A stretch of DNA of 64,000 bases from Achromobacter sp. Root83 (GTDB lineage: Bacteria; Pseudomonadota; Gammaproteobacteria; Burkholderiales; Burkholderiaceae_B). The notes beneath the pieces were generated by a model. The model was not told where the DNA came from. It did no database searches and was given only the letters and a program-made list of their open reading frames with translations. Position 1 is the stretch's first letter. Every line of letters starts with the position of its first letter. Positions 1-7,868 of the stretch are shown one piece after another. The DNA lies in contig NZ_LMIU01000024.1 of assembly GCF_001428845.1 (NCBI RefSeq), forward strand, positions 278,008 through 342,007, written 5' to 3'. The position numbers and the translations under genes are program-made.

Positions 1-728
1 GACCACGGGCAGGCGAAGAACAGCACCGCGTCGGCGAATTGCGCCGGCGTGGTGACTTCGCGCAGCGGGGTGCCGGCGGCGATCATGTCGAAGACGGCGT
101 CCGGCGTGGCGGCCGACGCGTCCGTGGTGCGCAGCAGGCCGCCCGACACCATGTTGACGGTGATGCCGTCCGCGCCCAGTTCATGCGACAGGGTGCGGGT
201 GAAGGCTAGCAGCGCGGCCTTGGCGGCGGTGTAGTCGTGGTAGGGCACCACGGGGTTCTGAACCAGGTTCGTGCCTACGTTGATGATGCGTCCGCCGCCG
301 GCGGCGCGCATGCCGGGCAGGACGGCCTGCGTGGTGTTGAGCGCGGCGCGCACGCTGCCTTCGAGTTGCGCGTTCATGTGCGCCCAGCTCAGCGTGTCGG
401 CGTGGGGACGCGCGTCGCCGTTGAACTGGAAGGCGGGCAGGGCGTTGTTGACGACGGTGCTGACCGGCAGCCCGAAGTGCTGGCTGGCCTGTGCGACCAT
501 CGCGGCGACGGCGGTGGCGTCGCGCACGTCGGCCTGTATGGCCAGCGCACGGTCCGGCGCCGTGGCCGCCAGAGCTTGCGCGCGGTCGGCGCTGTTCAGG
601 TAGTTGATGACGACCTTGGCGCCTTCACGCAGGAAGGCTTGCGCGATAGCGGCGCCCAGGCCGCGGCTGGCGCCGGTGACGATGACGAGTTGCTGGTCCA
701 GATTCAGTTGGGGGCGTTGCGATGACAT
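1..728 (-). CDS. SDR family oxidoreductase (3-oxoacyl-ACP reductase-like), 3' end cut off by window
   Basis: Reading leftward from an ATG at 726-728, the frame stays open to the window edge (242 codons), so the C-terminus is missing. The start shows the Rossmann nucleotide-binding motif TGASRGLG (about residues 18-25), then a VNNA motif and the active-site YTAAK. The residue 13 before the catalytic Tyr, normally Ser, is Thr (context NVGTNLV), which is unusual but conservative. The family reduces or oxidises carbonyl/hydroxyl substrates with NAD(P)(H); the substrate cannot be told from sequence. The gene lies 18 bases behind the FadR-type regulator on the same strand and is probably co-transcribed with it. 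The family call is secure; the specific 3-oxoacyl-ACP role is not. Confidence 0.85.
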   Translation of the reverse strand, partial: MSSQRPQLNLDQQLVIVTGASRGLGAAIAQAFLREGAKVVINYLNSADRAQALAATAPDRALAIQADVRDATAVAAMVAQASQHFGLPVSTVVNNALPAFQFNGDARPHADTLSWAHMNAQLEGSVRAALNTTQAVLPGMRAAGGGRIINVGTNLVQNPVVPYHDYTAAKAALLAFTRTLSHELGADGITVNMVSGGLLRTTDASAATPDAVFDMIAAGTPLREVTTPAQFADAVLFFACPW

Positions 729-746
729 GAATTGACGGCTTCCTGC

Positions 747-1550
747 TCAATGTTCCGAGCCGCTGTTGAGCATGCGGCTGCGGGCTTTTTCAATATGGGC
801 GCGCATGACATTGCGCGCGCCCTCGGCGTCCTGATCGCGGATCAGGCCATAGATATGGCGGTGTTCGTCGATGGCGGCGCGGGTGCGCTTCCAGGGTTCG
901 CTGTGCACCAGGTGGCGCATGACGTTCACCGCGTGGCTGACGTCGTACTCCAGCGACTTCAGCACCTGCACGAAGCGCTGGTTGCTGGTGGCGGCGGCGA
1001 TGGCGCGGTGAAACCCGTAGTCGTGATGGTGCGCGATGGCGCCGGACGCGTCGGCCTCTTCGTAGCCGGTCAGCATGCGGTCCATTTCGTGCAGATCGTC
1101 GGGGGGGCGGCGCAGGGCGGCCAGGTAGGCGCATTCGGGTTCGATCACCATGCGCAGTTCCAGGCCTTCGAGGATGTGGCCGACCCGGCGCGCCGGGTCC
1201 ACGGCGGGCATGCCGCCCATCAGGTCCGGCTTGGCCCGCACATAGGTGCCGGATCCGCGGATCGAATCCACCAGCTGATCTTCGCGCAACCGGTCCAGCG
1301 CCTGGCGGACCACGGGCCGCGACACTTCGAACAGCGCGGCCAGTTCCAGTTCCGTCGGCAGCTTGTTGCCGGGCGCGATCTTGCCGGTGGCGATCGCATA
1401 GAACAGGCTTTCGTAGACACGTTCGGCAAAGCGCTCGGCGCGCACATAGCCCAGGCCGGACGCCACTTCGGCCAGCACGTCCAGTTCCGGACGGGGGCGG
1501 CTGGCGGCCGCCAGCAGCGATTCAAGCTGCGGGTCACGCACATTGCTCAT
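747..1550 (-). CDS. FadR-type GntR transcriptional regulator (FCD domain)
   Basis: A 267-residue regulator. The winged helix-turn-helix occupies about residues 40-104 (PTELELAALFEVSRPVVRQAL, then RGSGTYV), followed by an all-helical FCD ligand-binding domain with the usual metal-ligand pattern (DYGFH, then His residues in EHRHIYGLI and MRAHIEKA). I chose the ATG at 1548-1550 because AGGAG lies 6 bases upstream; an in-frame extension to 1613 has no such site. It is divergent from the aldehyde dehydrogenase and upstream of the SDR gene, so it probably controls both through the intergenic region, where a 17-base palindrome is seen. The effector is unknown; FCD proteins usually bind carboxylic acids. 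Confidence 0.9.
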   Translation of the reverse strand: MSNVRDPQLESLLAAASRPRPELDVLAEVASGLGYVRAERFAERVYESLFYAIATGKIAPGNKLPTELELAALFEVSRPVVRQALDRLREDQLVDSIRGSGTYVRAKPDLMGGMPAVDPARRVGHILEGLELRMVIEPECAYLAALRRPPDDLHEMDRMLTGYEEADASGAIAHHHDYGFHRAIAAATSNQRFVQVLKSLEYDVSHAVNVMRHLVHSEPWKRTRAAIDEHRHIYGLIRDQDAEGARNVMRAHIEKARSRMLNSGSEH

Positions 1551-1843
1551 CGGCTGCTCCTGGTCGATGGGGACGGGCTTGTCATTCCGCATGACAAACC
1601 CGCGGGGCGGCAAGCCCCTGAATTACTAGGGATAACCCGATCATCCAGAAAAATATCCTGAAGCTTGGGATAAAAGCTGTCAATCCAATTGACAAGTTCC
1701 GGGGGGCTCCCGTACCTTGGCATCAAACCACAAAGCCCGCGCACGACGCGCTGGCGGCGCAACCGGCCCAGCCGCCGGAGGCGTCTGGAGACCCGCAAAT
1801 TCCCCCCAACCGGCCGTCCGGCCGCTACTTTACTCCGCGCATC
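1551..1843. promoter_or_regulatory. Divergent regulatory region between fadR-like gene and aldehyde dehydrogenase
   Basis: About 290 bases without a gene. It must hold the promoters of the two divergent units. The clearest structure is a palindrome at 1678-1694. No good paired -35/-10 set is obvious; ATTGACA within the palindrome resembles a -35 box but the matching -10 is poor. The dehydrogenase start has no convincing ribosome site. Nothing else codes here. Confidence 0.4.
1678..1694. promoter_or_regulatory. 17-base palindrome, candidate operator of the adjacent FadR-type regulator
   Basis: TGTCAATCCAATTGACA: perfect 7-base arms around CCA. It lies between the divergent regulator and aldehyde dehydrogenase, where an operator for a dimeric GntR protein is expected. 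The right arm contains TTGACA, so binding could cover a -35 element. The assignment to this regulator is inferred from position only. Confidence 0.45.
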
Positions 1844-3277
1844 GTGACTCAGAAGAACTTTATCGCCAACCAATGGGTGGCCGCCGCCACCGGTGAAACC
1901 ATTCCCGTCCTGAACCCGTCCGATGGCAAGCCGTTCGAAGCCATTGCGCGCTCGGGCCAGGCCGATGTGGACCGCGCCGTGCAGGCCGCCCGCCAGGCGT
2001 TCGAGGGCGAGTGGGGCCAGATGGCGCCCGCGGTTCGCAGCCGACTGCTCATGAAGATCGCCTTCGCCCTGCTGGACCGCCAGGAAGAGCTGGCGCAACT
2101 GGAATCGGCCGACGCGGGCAAGCCAATCAAGCAGGCCCGCGCCGACGCCGCCGCCGTGGCGCGCTATTTCGAGTTCTACGCCGGCGCGGTGGACAAGCTG
2201 CACGGCGAGACCATTCCCTATACGCCGGGCTTTACCGTGCTGACGGTGCGTGAGGCGCATGGCGTCACCGGCCACATCGTGCCCTGGAACTACCCCTTGC
2301 AGATCTTCGGCCGCAGCGTCGGCGCGGCGCTGGCGGCGGGCAATGCCTGCGTGGTCAAGCCCGCCGAAGACGCCTGCCTGTCGCTTTTGAAGCTGGCCGA
2401 GATCGCCGCCGAAGTGGGCCTGCCCGCCGGCGCCCTGAACATCGTCACGGGCTACGGCCATGAAGCGGGCGCCGCGCTGTCCGCGCATCCCGGCATCGAC
2501 CATATTTCGTTCACCGGTTCGCCGCAGACGGGCAAGATGGTGGCCCACGCCGCCGCCGAAAACCACGTGCCCGTCACGCTGGAACTGGGCGGCAAGTCGC
2601 CGCAGATCGTGTTCGATGACGCCGACCTGGACGCCGCGATGCCGGTGCTGCTGGGCGCCATCATCCAGAACGCCGGCCAGACGTGCTCGGCCGGCAGCCG
2701 CGTGCTGATCCAGCGCGGCGTGTACGAGACCGTGCTCAGGCGCCTGTCCGACGCGTTCGCGGCTACGGTTACTGGCCCCGCCGCCGCCGACCTGGACGTC
2801 GGTCCCCTGATCAACGCCCGCCAGCATGACCGCGTGCGCGGCTTCCTGGCGGAAGCGGAAGCGCAAGGCATGAAAGTCGCCGCGCGCGGCAAGCTCAAGG
2901 ACGGCACGCCGGATTCGGGCTTCTACCAGCCGCCCGTGCTGTTCCGCGACGTGCCGCCCGACAGCCGTCTGGCGCAGGAAGAAGTGTTTGGCCCGGTGCT
3001 GGCCGCCATGGTGTTCGACACCGAGGAAGAGGCGCTGCAAATCGCCAACGGCACGCTGTACGGCCTGGTGGCCGGCGTGTGGACGCGCGACGGCGGCCGC
3101 CAGATGCGCCTGGCCCGCAAGCTGCGCGCAGGCCAGGTGTTCGTCAACAACTACGGTGCGGGCGGCGGCGTGGAGCTGCCGTTTGGCGGTTCGCGCCAGT
3201 CGGGCTACGGCCGCGAAAAGGGCTTCGAGGCCCTGTACGGCTTCACCAGCCTGAAGACCATCGCGATCAAGCATTGA
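1844..3277 (+). CDS. Aldehyde dehydrogenase family protein, NAD(P)+-dependent
   Basis: A 477-residue enzyme of normal length for the superfamily. The hallmarks are present: PWNYP with oxyanion Asn149, cofactor Lys172 (VVKPAE), the FTGS turn (223-226), general base Glu247 in LELGGKSPQ and nucleophile Cys281 in GQTCSAGSR. It oxidises an aldehyde to the carboxylic acid in the cytoplasm. The resemblance is to the betaine/gamma-aminobutyraldehyde group, but I cannot name the substrate. The start is GTG with no clear Shine-Dalgarno, so the N-terminus is moderately uncertain. It is divergent from the FadR/SDR pair, suggesting a shared alcohol-to-acid catabolic route. Confidence 0.92.
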   Translation: MTQKNFIANQWVAAATGETIPVLNPSDGKPFEAIARSGQADVDRAVQAARQAFEGEWGQMAPAVRSRLLMKIAFALLDRQEELAQLESADAGKPIKQARADAAAVARYFEFYAGAVDKLHGETIPYTPGFTVLTVREAHGVTGHIVPWNYPLQIFGRSVGAALAAGNACVVKPAEDACLSLLKLAEIAAEVGLPAGALNIVTGYGHEAGAALSAHPGIDHISFTGSPQTGKMVAHAAAENHVPVTLELGGKSPQIVFDDADLDAAMPVLLGAIIQNAGQTCSAGSRVLIQRGVYETVLRRLSDAFAATVTGPAAADLDVGPLINARQHDRVRGFLAEAEAQGMKVAARGKLKDGTPDSGFYQPPVLFRDVPPDSRLAQEEVFGPVLAAMVFDTEEEALQIANGTLYGLVAGVWTRDGGRQMRLARKLRAGQVFVNNYGAGGGVELPFGGSRQSGYGREKGFEALYGFTSLKTIAIKH

Positions 3278-3280
3278 GGC

Positions 3281-3308
3281 GCGCCGGGGCGGCCCGGCCG
3301 CCCGGCGC
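3281..3308 (+). terminator. GC-rich hairpin after aldehyde dehydrogenase
   Basis: It begins 3 bases after the stop codon. Left arm 3281-3293 and right arm 3297-3308 form a 12-base-pair stem with one bulged G and a 3-base loop. There is no U-run, so termination may be inefficient or Rho-assisted. Confidence 0.45.
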
Positions 3309-3388
3309 GGCGCGGCGGTCCCTGGCAAAATATCGGTTAACGTTGATGTTTTGCTTTTGGGGCCTGCCGCCCCGCATTCAGGATCCGT

Positions 3389-4093
3389 ATGTTCACCGGT
3401 ATTGTTCAAGGCACCGCGACAATCGCGAAGATCGCGGATCGCGAAGGCCTGCGCACCTTCACGCTGGATTTCCCCCCTGGTTTCTGCGTTGACCTGGCCA
3501 TCGGCGCCAGCGTGTCGACCGACGGCGTCTGCCTGACCGTCACCGAAATCCTGTCGGAAAATCAGGCTACCTTCGATGTCATGCAGCAAAGCCTGGCCAT
3601 CACCACCCTGGGCAGCTACGCCGAAGGCGACCGCGCCAACGTGGAACGCGCGGCCAGGGACGGCGCCGAGATCGGCGGGCATCCCCTGTCGGGCCACGTG
3701 GACTTCACGTCGGAAGTGCTCATGGTGAAGTCGTCGGACACCAACCGCCTGATGCGCTTCAGCATCCCCGAGGCCTTTCGCAAGTATGTGTTCGCCAAGG
3801 GCTACATCGCCATCAACGGCGCCAGCCTGACGGTATCGGAGGTCAACCGCGCCGAGGGCTGGTTCGAGGTCTGGCTGATTCCCGAAACGCGCCGCATGAC
3901 CGTCTTCGAGGACAAGCAGGCGGGCGATTCCGTCAATATCGAGATCGAACGCAGCACCCAGGTGATGGTCGATACGGTGCGCGAAACCGTCCAGGAAAGC
4001 CTGGGCAGGCTGCAGCCCCTGCTGGAGGCGATACTCAAGGAAAAGGGACTGACGCTGGAAGACTTTGTCAGTCCGCAGGGCAAGCTGAAGTAG
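3389..4093 (+). CDS. ribE: Riboflavin synthase, alpha subunit
   Basis: A 234-residue protein starting MFTGIVQGTA, the hallmark N-terminus of riboflavin synthase, which dismutates two 6,7-dimethyl-8-ribityllumazine molecules to riboflavin. Two lumazine-binding repeats are visible: the first has SVSTDGVCLTV and IGGHPLSGHVD, the second GYIAINGASLTVSEV and LIPETRR. It resembles the Escherichia coli enzyme closely but carries about 20 extra residues at the C-terminus (QPLLEAILKEKGLTLEDF). The E. coli protein is 213 residues. It stands alone between an aldehyde dehydrogenase and a convergent peptidase, away from other rib genes, and no FMN riboswitch fits in the 111 bases upstream. AGGA precedes the ATG. 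Confidence 0.93.
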   Translation: MFTGIVQGTATIAKIADREGLRTFTLDFPPGFCVDLAIGASVSTDGVCLTVTEILSENQATFDVMQQSLAITTLGSYAEGDRANVERAARDGAEIGGHPLSGHVDFTSEVLMVKSSDTNRLMRFSIPEAFRKYVFAKGYIAINGASLTVSEVNRAEGWFEVWLIPETRRMTVFEDKQAGDSVNIEIERSTQVMVDTVRETVQESLGRLQPLLEAILKEKGLTLEDFVSPQGKLK

Positions 4094-4108
4094 GCATTGC
4101 CGCCGCGC

Positions 4109-5605
4109 TCAGCGCGCCGCGAAGGCCCGCCCCAGCGGCCGCATGCGGATCCCCGGCTGCAGACGGGTCCAGGGCAGGTCGGCGGGATCGGCCTGCATGG
4201 GCCCCGGCGCCTTGGCCACCAGCACCTCGTGCGCGATGGGCTGGAAGTCCGCGCGGAAATGCACCGAACTCTTCACCACCAGTATCGACATTTCCTCGGG
4301 CTGCACGCCGCCCACGCGGAACAGGTTGCGGTCCAGCATCTGCGCCTTGCTGGCGCTGACCACGATCCGCACGCCGCCGATCCTCAGGCCCGCGACGGCG
4401 CCCAGGTCCACATCCATGCCGTGCATCATCGGCCCATCGAAGCGCAGCTTGCCGGGCGACAGCGTTTCGACGATGAACTCGCCATCGAAGGCGGCATCGC
4501 CCGCCACGCCGGACTGCCCGCCCAGGCTCAGCCGCACCGTGGCGCCCACCCCCGCGGCCGTGGCCTGGCGCACCGCCTCGGGATCATAGAAGAGGCCCAG
4601 CGCCGCATTTTGCGCGTCGGCGGCCACCAGCGCGCGCAGCATGCCCGTGGTGTTGGCGTCGCCGCCCGCGCCGGGATTGTCCTGCGTGTCGGCGATGACC
4701 ACCGGGCGCGAGGCGCCGGTTGCCAGGGCCTGCGCGCGGCGCACGGCCTCGGCGGGTTCCAGGAAGTCAGGCGACCATTCCGGCTCCAGCTCCAGCACGC
4801 GGGTATGTAGCGATTCGGTCACCCGTTCGACGGCGGCGGCGTCCGTGCCGTAGGCCCACACGACGGGTCCGCACTCCGGAAAATCCGCCGCCGGGAATCC
4901 CGGCGCGAACGAGATGGACGCGACGCCCGGCGTCTGCTCCAGGCGCGCGAGCATGTCGTAGACGCCATGCGACGGCTGCAGCATGGTGCACATGCCGTTG
5001 ATCGGAATGAGAAAGGGCAGCCTGCGTTCGCGCCGGACCCATTGCCCGCCCGCCTGGATGCGGGCCAGCAGCAGGCGCGCGGCCTGCACGCCGGTGTCGG
5101 CCATGTCCACATGCGGATACGTCCGGAACGCGACCAGGCCGTCTGCTTCCCGCAGCATTTGACCGGTGACGTTGGCGTGCAGATCCAGGCTGGCGACGAC
5201 CGGCACGTCCGGCCCCGCGATCTGGCGCACGCGGGCAAGCAGTTCGCCCTCGCCATCGTCCAGGTGTTCGGTGACCATCGCGCGGTGCAGGTCCAGATAG
5301 ATGGCGTCGTAGCCGCCGGCCCGCGCCGCGTCGAGGATTTCGCCGGCGATGCGCTCGTAGGCGTCGCGGGTCACGTGGGCCGACGGGCTGGCGCCCGCCC
5401 AGATTACCGTGTCAACGGTATGGCCCTGTTCCATCACGGCGTTGATGAAGCCTCCGGCCGGGATGTTGACCTCGCGCAGCGCCAGCATGTCCTTGCCGCG
5501 CACCATGGCGGGAAAGCCCTCGCCGCGGACGAAGTTCTCGTAGCCCGCCTTGGACGGGGCGAAGGTGTTGGTTTCATGCTGGAAACCAGCGACCAGAATA
5601 TGCAT
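4109..5605 (-). CDS. M81 family metallopeptidase (MlrC/microcystinase C-like)
   Basis: A 498-residue protein with the MlrC layout: an N-terminal domain beginning MHILVAGFQHETNTF, with YLDLHRAMVTEH and SLDLHANVT motifs that supply metal-binding acids and histidines, then a C-terminal domain starting near DTQDNPGAGGDANTTG. MlrC cleaves linearised microcystin in sphingomonads, but most family members occur in bacteria that never meet that toxin, and their natural substrate is unknown. I chose the ATG at 5603-5605 because AGGAAAAA lies just upstream; the frame runs 56 codons further without support. It converges on ribE and is divergent from speG. Confidence 0.88.
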   Translation of the reverse strand: MHILVAGFQHETNTFAPSKAGYENFVRGEGFPAMVRGKDMLALREVNIPAGGFINAVMEQGHTVDTVIWAGASPSAHVTRDAYERIAGEILDAARAGGYDAIYLDLHRAMVTEHLDDGEGELLARVRQIAGPDVPVVASLDLHANVTGQMLREADGLVAFRTYPHVDMADTGVQAARLLLARIQAGGQWVRRERRLPFLIPINGMCTMLQPSHGVYDMLARLEQTPGVASISFAPGFPAADFPECGPVVWAYGTDAAAVERVTESLHTRVLELEPEWSPDFLEPAEAVRRAQALATGASRPVVIADTQDNPGAGGDANTTGMLRALVAADAQNAALGLFYDPEAVRQATAAGVGATVRLSLGGQSGVAGDAAFDGEFIVETLSPGKLRFDGPMMHGMDVDLGAVAGLRIGGVRIVVSASKAQMLDRNLFRVGGVQPEEMSILVVKSSVHFRADFQPIAHEVLVAKAPGPMQADPADLPWTRLQPGIRMRPLGRAFAAR

Positions 5606-5787
5606 GATTTTTTCCTGTGGGGCGGAATGCGGACGCAGGGGCGCGGATCGGAGAGGCTTGGACCGTGCCGCCCAGGATACCGTGTATGCGACGCGCCGAG
5701 GCCCCCGCGCCAGCGCATGCGCACTCAGGGACAACGCGGATTGCGTCTTCCTCCCGGCATACAATGAAGCCACCTTCGGAGGTACCT

Positions 5788-6372
5788 ATGTCGGCGATAT
5801 CCGATATCAAAATTCGCCCCCTCGAGCGTGGCGATCTGCACTTCGTGCACAAGATCAACAATAACGACGTCATCATGCGTTACTGGTTCGAAGAGCCCTA
5901 CGAGGCCTACGACGAACTGGTCGCCCTGTATGACCGCCACTTGCACGACCAGAACGAGCGGCGCTTCATCATCGAACACGACACCGGCCAGCCCGCCGGC
6001 CTGGTCGAGCTGGTCGAGATCGACTACATCCACCGCCGCGCCGAATTCCAGATCATCATCGCGCCCAGCTACCAGGGCCGCGGCTACGCCAAGGCGGCGA
6101 CGCGGATCGCCGTGGGCTATGCGTTCCGGGTGCTGAACCTGCACAAGGTCTACCTGGTGGTCGACAAGGACAATACCGCCGCCGTGCACGTGTACGAACG
6201 CTGCGGCTTTCAGATAGAAGGGCTGCTGAAGGAAGAATTCTTTTCCAACGGCGCCTATCGCGACGCCTACCGCATGGCCCTGCTGCAACACGAGCACTTG
6301 CGCGATGTCGGGCCGGGCGCGCCGGACGCGCCCGTGCTGCGCGACTGGCCGCAGGAAGAACAGACGGGCTGA
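5788..6372 (+). CDS. speG: Spermidine N1-acetyltransferase
   Basis: A 194-residue GNAT protein. It follows the E. coli SpeG sequence closely in its key parts: [17 protein letters not shown] at the start, [25 protein letters not shown], the acetyl-CoA loop [10 protein letters not shown] and [10 protein letters not shown]. It acetylates spermidine/spermine with acetyl-CoA in the cytoplasm, lowering polyamine toxicity. The ATG at 5788 has GGAGG six bases upstream. A short C-terminal tail rich in Pro, Asp and Gly replaces the E. coli tail. It is monocistronic, divergent from mlrC. Confidence 0.94.
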   Translation: MSAISDIKIRPLERGDLHFVHKINNNDVIMRYWFEEPYEAYDELVALYDRHLHDQNERRFIIEHDTGQPAGLVELVEIDYIHRRAEFQIIIAPSYQGRGYAKAATRIAVGYAFRVLNLHKVYLVVDKDNTAAVHVYERCGFQIEGLLKEEFFSNGAYRDAYRMALLQHEHLRDVGPGAPDAPVLRDWPQEEQTG

Positions 6373-6378
6373 GGCCGC

Positions 6379-6394
6379 CCGCCGTGTCCGGCGG
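6379..6394. terminator. Short GC hairpin between convergent speG and NIPSNAP gene
   Basis: A six-pair stem (6379-6384 with 6389-6394, loop TGTC) in the 34-base gap between convergent genes. There is no U-run on either strand. It could serve both transcripts weakly. Confidence 0.25.
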
Positions 6395-6406
6395 CGCGGG
6401 CGAGGA

Positions 6407-6724
6407 TCAGGGCTTGAAGAACGCCGTGGGCGTCATCAGCCGGTTCTCCTGGCTGATCAGGTAGCCCGCGTCCGCGCTCTTGGCAAGGTAGCCCGCCCAG
6501 GCAGGATCCTGCTGCAGCGCGCGGCGCTTGGCGTCGCGGTCGGCGGCGCTGTCATAGACCCAGATGTGCATGTAGCTGTTGACGTTGCCCGTCTCGGTCT
6601 GCATGTAGGCCAGGGGCTTGCCCAGGTGGCGGCTTTGCACCTCATAGCCATGCTCGGCATAGAGCGCCAGGTGCTTCTTGATGGTGCCGGCGCGGCAGGT
6701 GTAGGTTCGTACGTCGTAAAGCAT
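6407..6724 (-). CDS. NIPSNAP family protein
   Basis: A 105-residue single-domain protein starting MLYDVRTYTCRAGTIKKHL, with the NIPSNAP ferredoxin-like fold signature: a Tyr-rich first strand, then NSYMHIWVYDSAADRDAKRRAL and a C-terminal FKP. Bacterial members are small cytoplasmic proteins often found beside catabolic genes; the biochemical role is unknown. It is the last gene of a leftward set after a ThDP enzyme and a Bug receptor (72 bases from the latter). AAGGATG precedes the ATG. Confidence 0.85.
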   Translation of the reverse strand: MLYDVRTYTCRAGTIKKHLALYAEHGYEVQSRHLGKPLAYMQTETGNVNSYMHIWVYDSAADRDAKRRALQQDPAWAGYLAKSADAGYLISQENRLMTPTAFFKP

Positions 6725-6796
6725 GGTGCATCCTTGATATGGGTGTTGCGGAAATTCGTCGGGGCCCGAACGCGGCCCCTGTCAGGGGCTCGGGCG

Positions 6797-7786
6797 CTAA
6801 TCGGCGGTGGCGCCGGACTGCTTCACCAGCGTGCTCCAGCGCGCCACTTCCTGGTTCACGTACTGCTGGAAGGCGGCGTGGCCGTCGCCGACCGGATCGG
6901 CGCCCAGTCCCTTCAGCTTGTCCTGCACGGCGGGATCGGCCACGCCCTGGGTGATCGCCTGGGACAGCTTTTCCACCACGGGCGCCGGCGTGGCGGCGGG
7001 CACGAACAGGCCGAACCACGAACGCGCGTTCATGGCGGGGTAGGGCGTTTCGGAAAATGCCGGCACGTTGGGCAGGGACGCGTGGCGCTGCGTGCCGGTC
7101 ACGGCGATGGGCGTCAAGCGGCCGGCCTGCACCTGCGACAGCACCTCGGGCAGGTTGGCGAACATGATCTGCACCTGGCCGCCCATGAGATCGTTCAAGG
7201 CTTGCGAGCCGCCCTTGTATGGCACGTGCGTCATCTCCGCGCCGGCCAGCGAATTGAACTGGGCGCCCGCCAGGTGCGATGCGGTGCCGGTGCCGCCCGA
7301 TGCATAGTTCACGCGGTTGCCGTTGGCCTTCGCGTAGGCGGCCAGTTCTTCCGGCGTCTTGGCCGGCACCGACGGGTTCACCACCAGCAGCAGGGGCACG
7401 GACGCCAGGTTCGACAGGCCCGCGAAGTCGCGTGTCAGGCTGTAGTCCAGCTTGTGATAGAGCGTGGCGTTGATGGCATGGCTGGACGTGGCCATCAGCA
7501 AGGTATAGCCGTCCGGCTCGGATCGCGCCGCCATCACGGCGCCGATATTGCCATTGGCGCCTGCCTTGTTTTCCACCACCACCGGCTGGCCCAGGCGGGT
7601 GGACATGGATTGCGCCACGGTGCGCGCGATCACGTCGGTGGCACCGCCCGCGGCGAAGGGCACGATGATGCGCAGGGGCCGATCGGGGTAGTCGGCGGCG
7701 GCGGCGGACGCGGCCGCGCCCACGGATGCCACGGCCAGTGCCGCGGCCGCCGTCAGCCGTCGCAGGGGAAGCAGGGGATTGTTCAT
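6797..7786 (-). CDS. Bug-family (TctC-like) periplasmic solute-binding protein
   Basis: A 329-residue receptor. The signal peptide covers about residues 1-30 (LRRLTAAAALAVASVGAAASAAAA). The mature start YPDRPLRIIVPFAAGGATDVIARTVA is the diagnostic Bug motif, and NKAGANGNIG follows. Bug proteins bind small carboxylates or amides in the periplasm; only some feed a TctAB permease, and none is encoded here, so this is a solitary receptor. It sits between the ThDP enzyme and NIPSNAP genes and probably binds that pathway's substrate. GGAGAG precedes the ATG. Confidence 0.93.
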   Translation of the reverse strand: MNNPLLPLRRLTAAAALAVASVGAAASAAAADYPDRPLRIIVPFAAGGATDVIARTVAQSMSTRLGQPVVVENKAGANGNIGAVMAARSEPDGYTLLMATSSHAINATLYHKLDYSLTRDFAGLSNLASVPLLLVVNPSVPAKTPEELAAYAKANGNRVNYASGGTGTASHLAGAQFNSLAGAEMTHVPYKGGSQALNDLMGGQVQIMFANLPEVLSQVQAGRLTPIAVTGTQRHASLPNVPAFSETPYPAMNARSWFGLFVPAATPAPVVEKLSQAITQGVADPAVQDKLKGLGADPVGDGHAAFQQYVNQEVARWSTLVKQSGATAD

Positions 7787-7868
7787 GTCTCTCTCCAGTG
7801 TTGGATATTTTTATGGGGGCGCCGGGCGCCATCCTTCGGGACGGCGCGCGGCAATCCGCTCCCGGGCT

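Noticed and set aside
237..725. Rightward open frames opposite the SDR gene
   Set aside because: They are antisense to a protein with intact SDR motifs; their translations are low-complexity Gly/Val/Arg strings typical of high-GC shadow frames.
3278..3388. FMN riboswitch upstream of ribE
   Set aside because: Only 111 bases are available, part of which is a hairpin of the previous gene, and no RFN consensus segments are seen.
1547..3697. A 716-codon leftward open frame across the aldehyde dehydrogenase
   Set aside because: It is antisense to an enzyme with all catalytic residues and has no recognisable domain. The length is a by-product of GC-rich codon structure.
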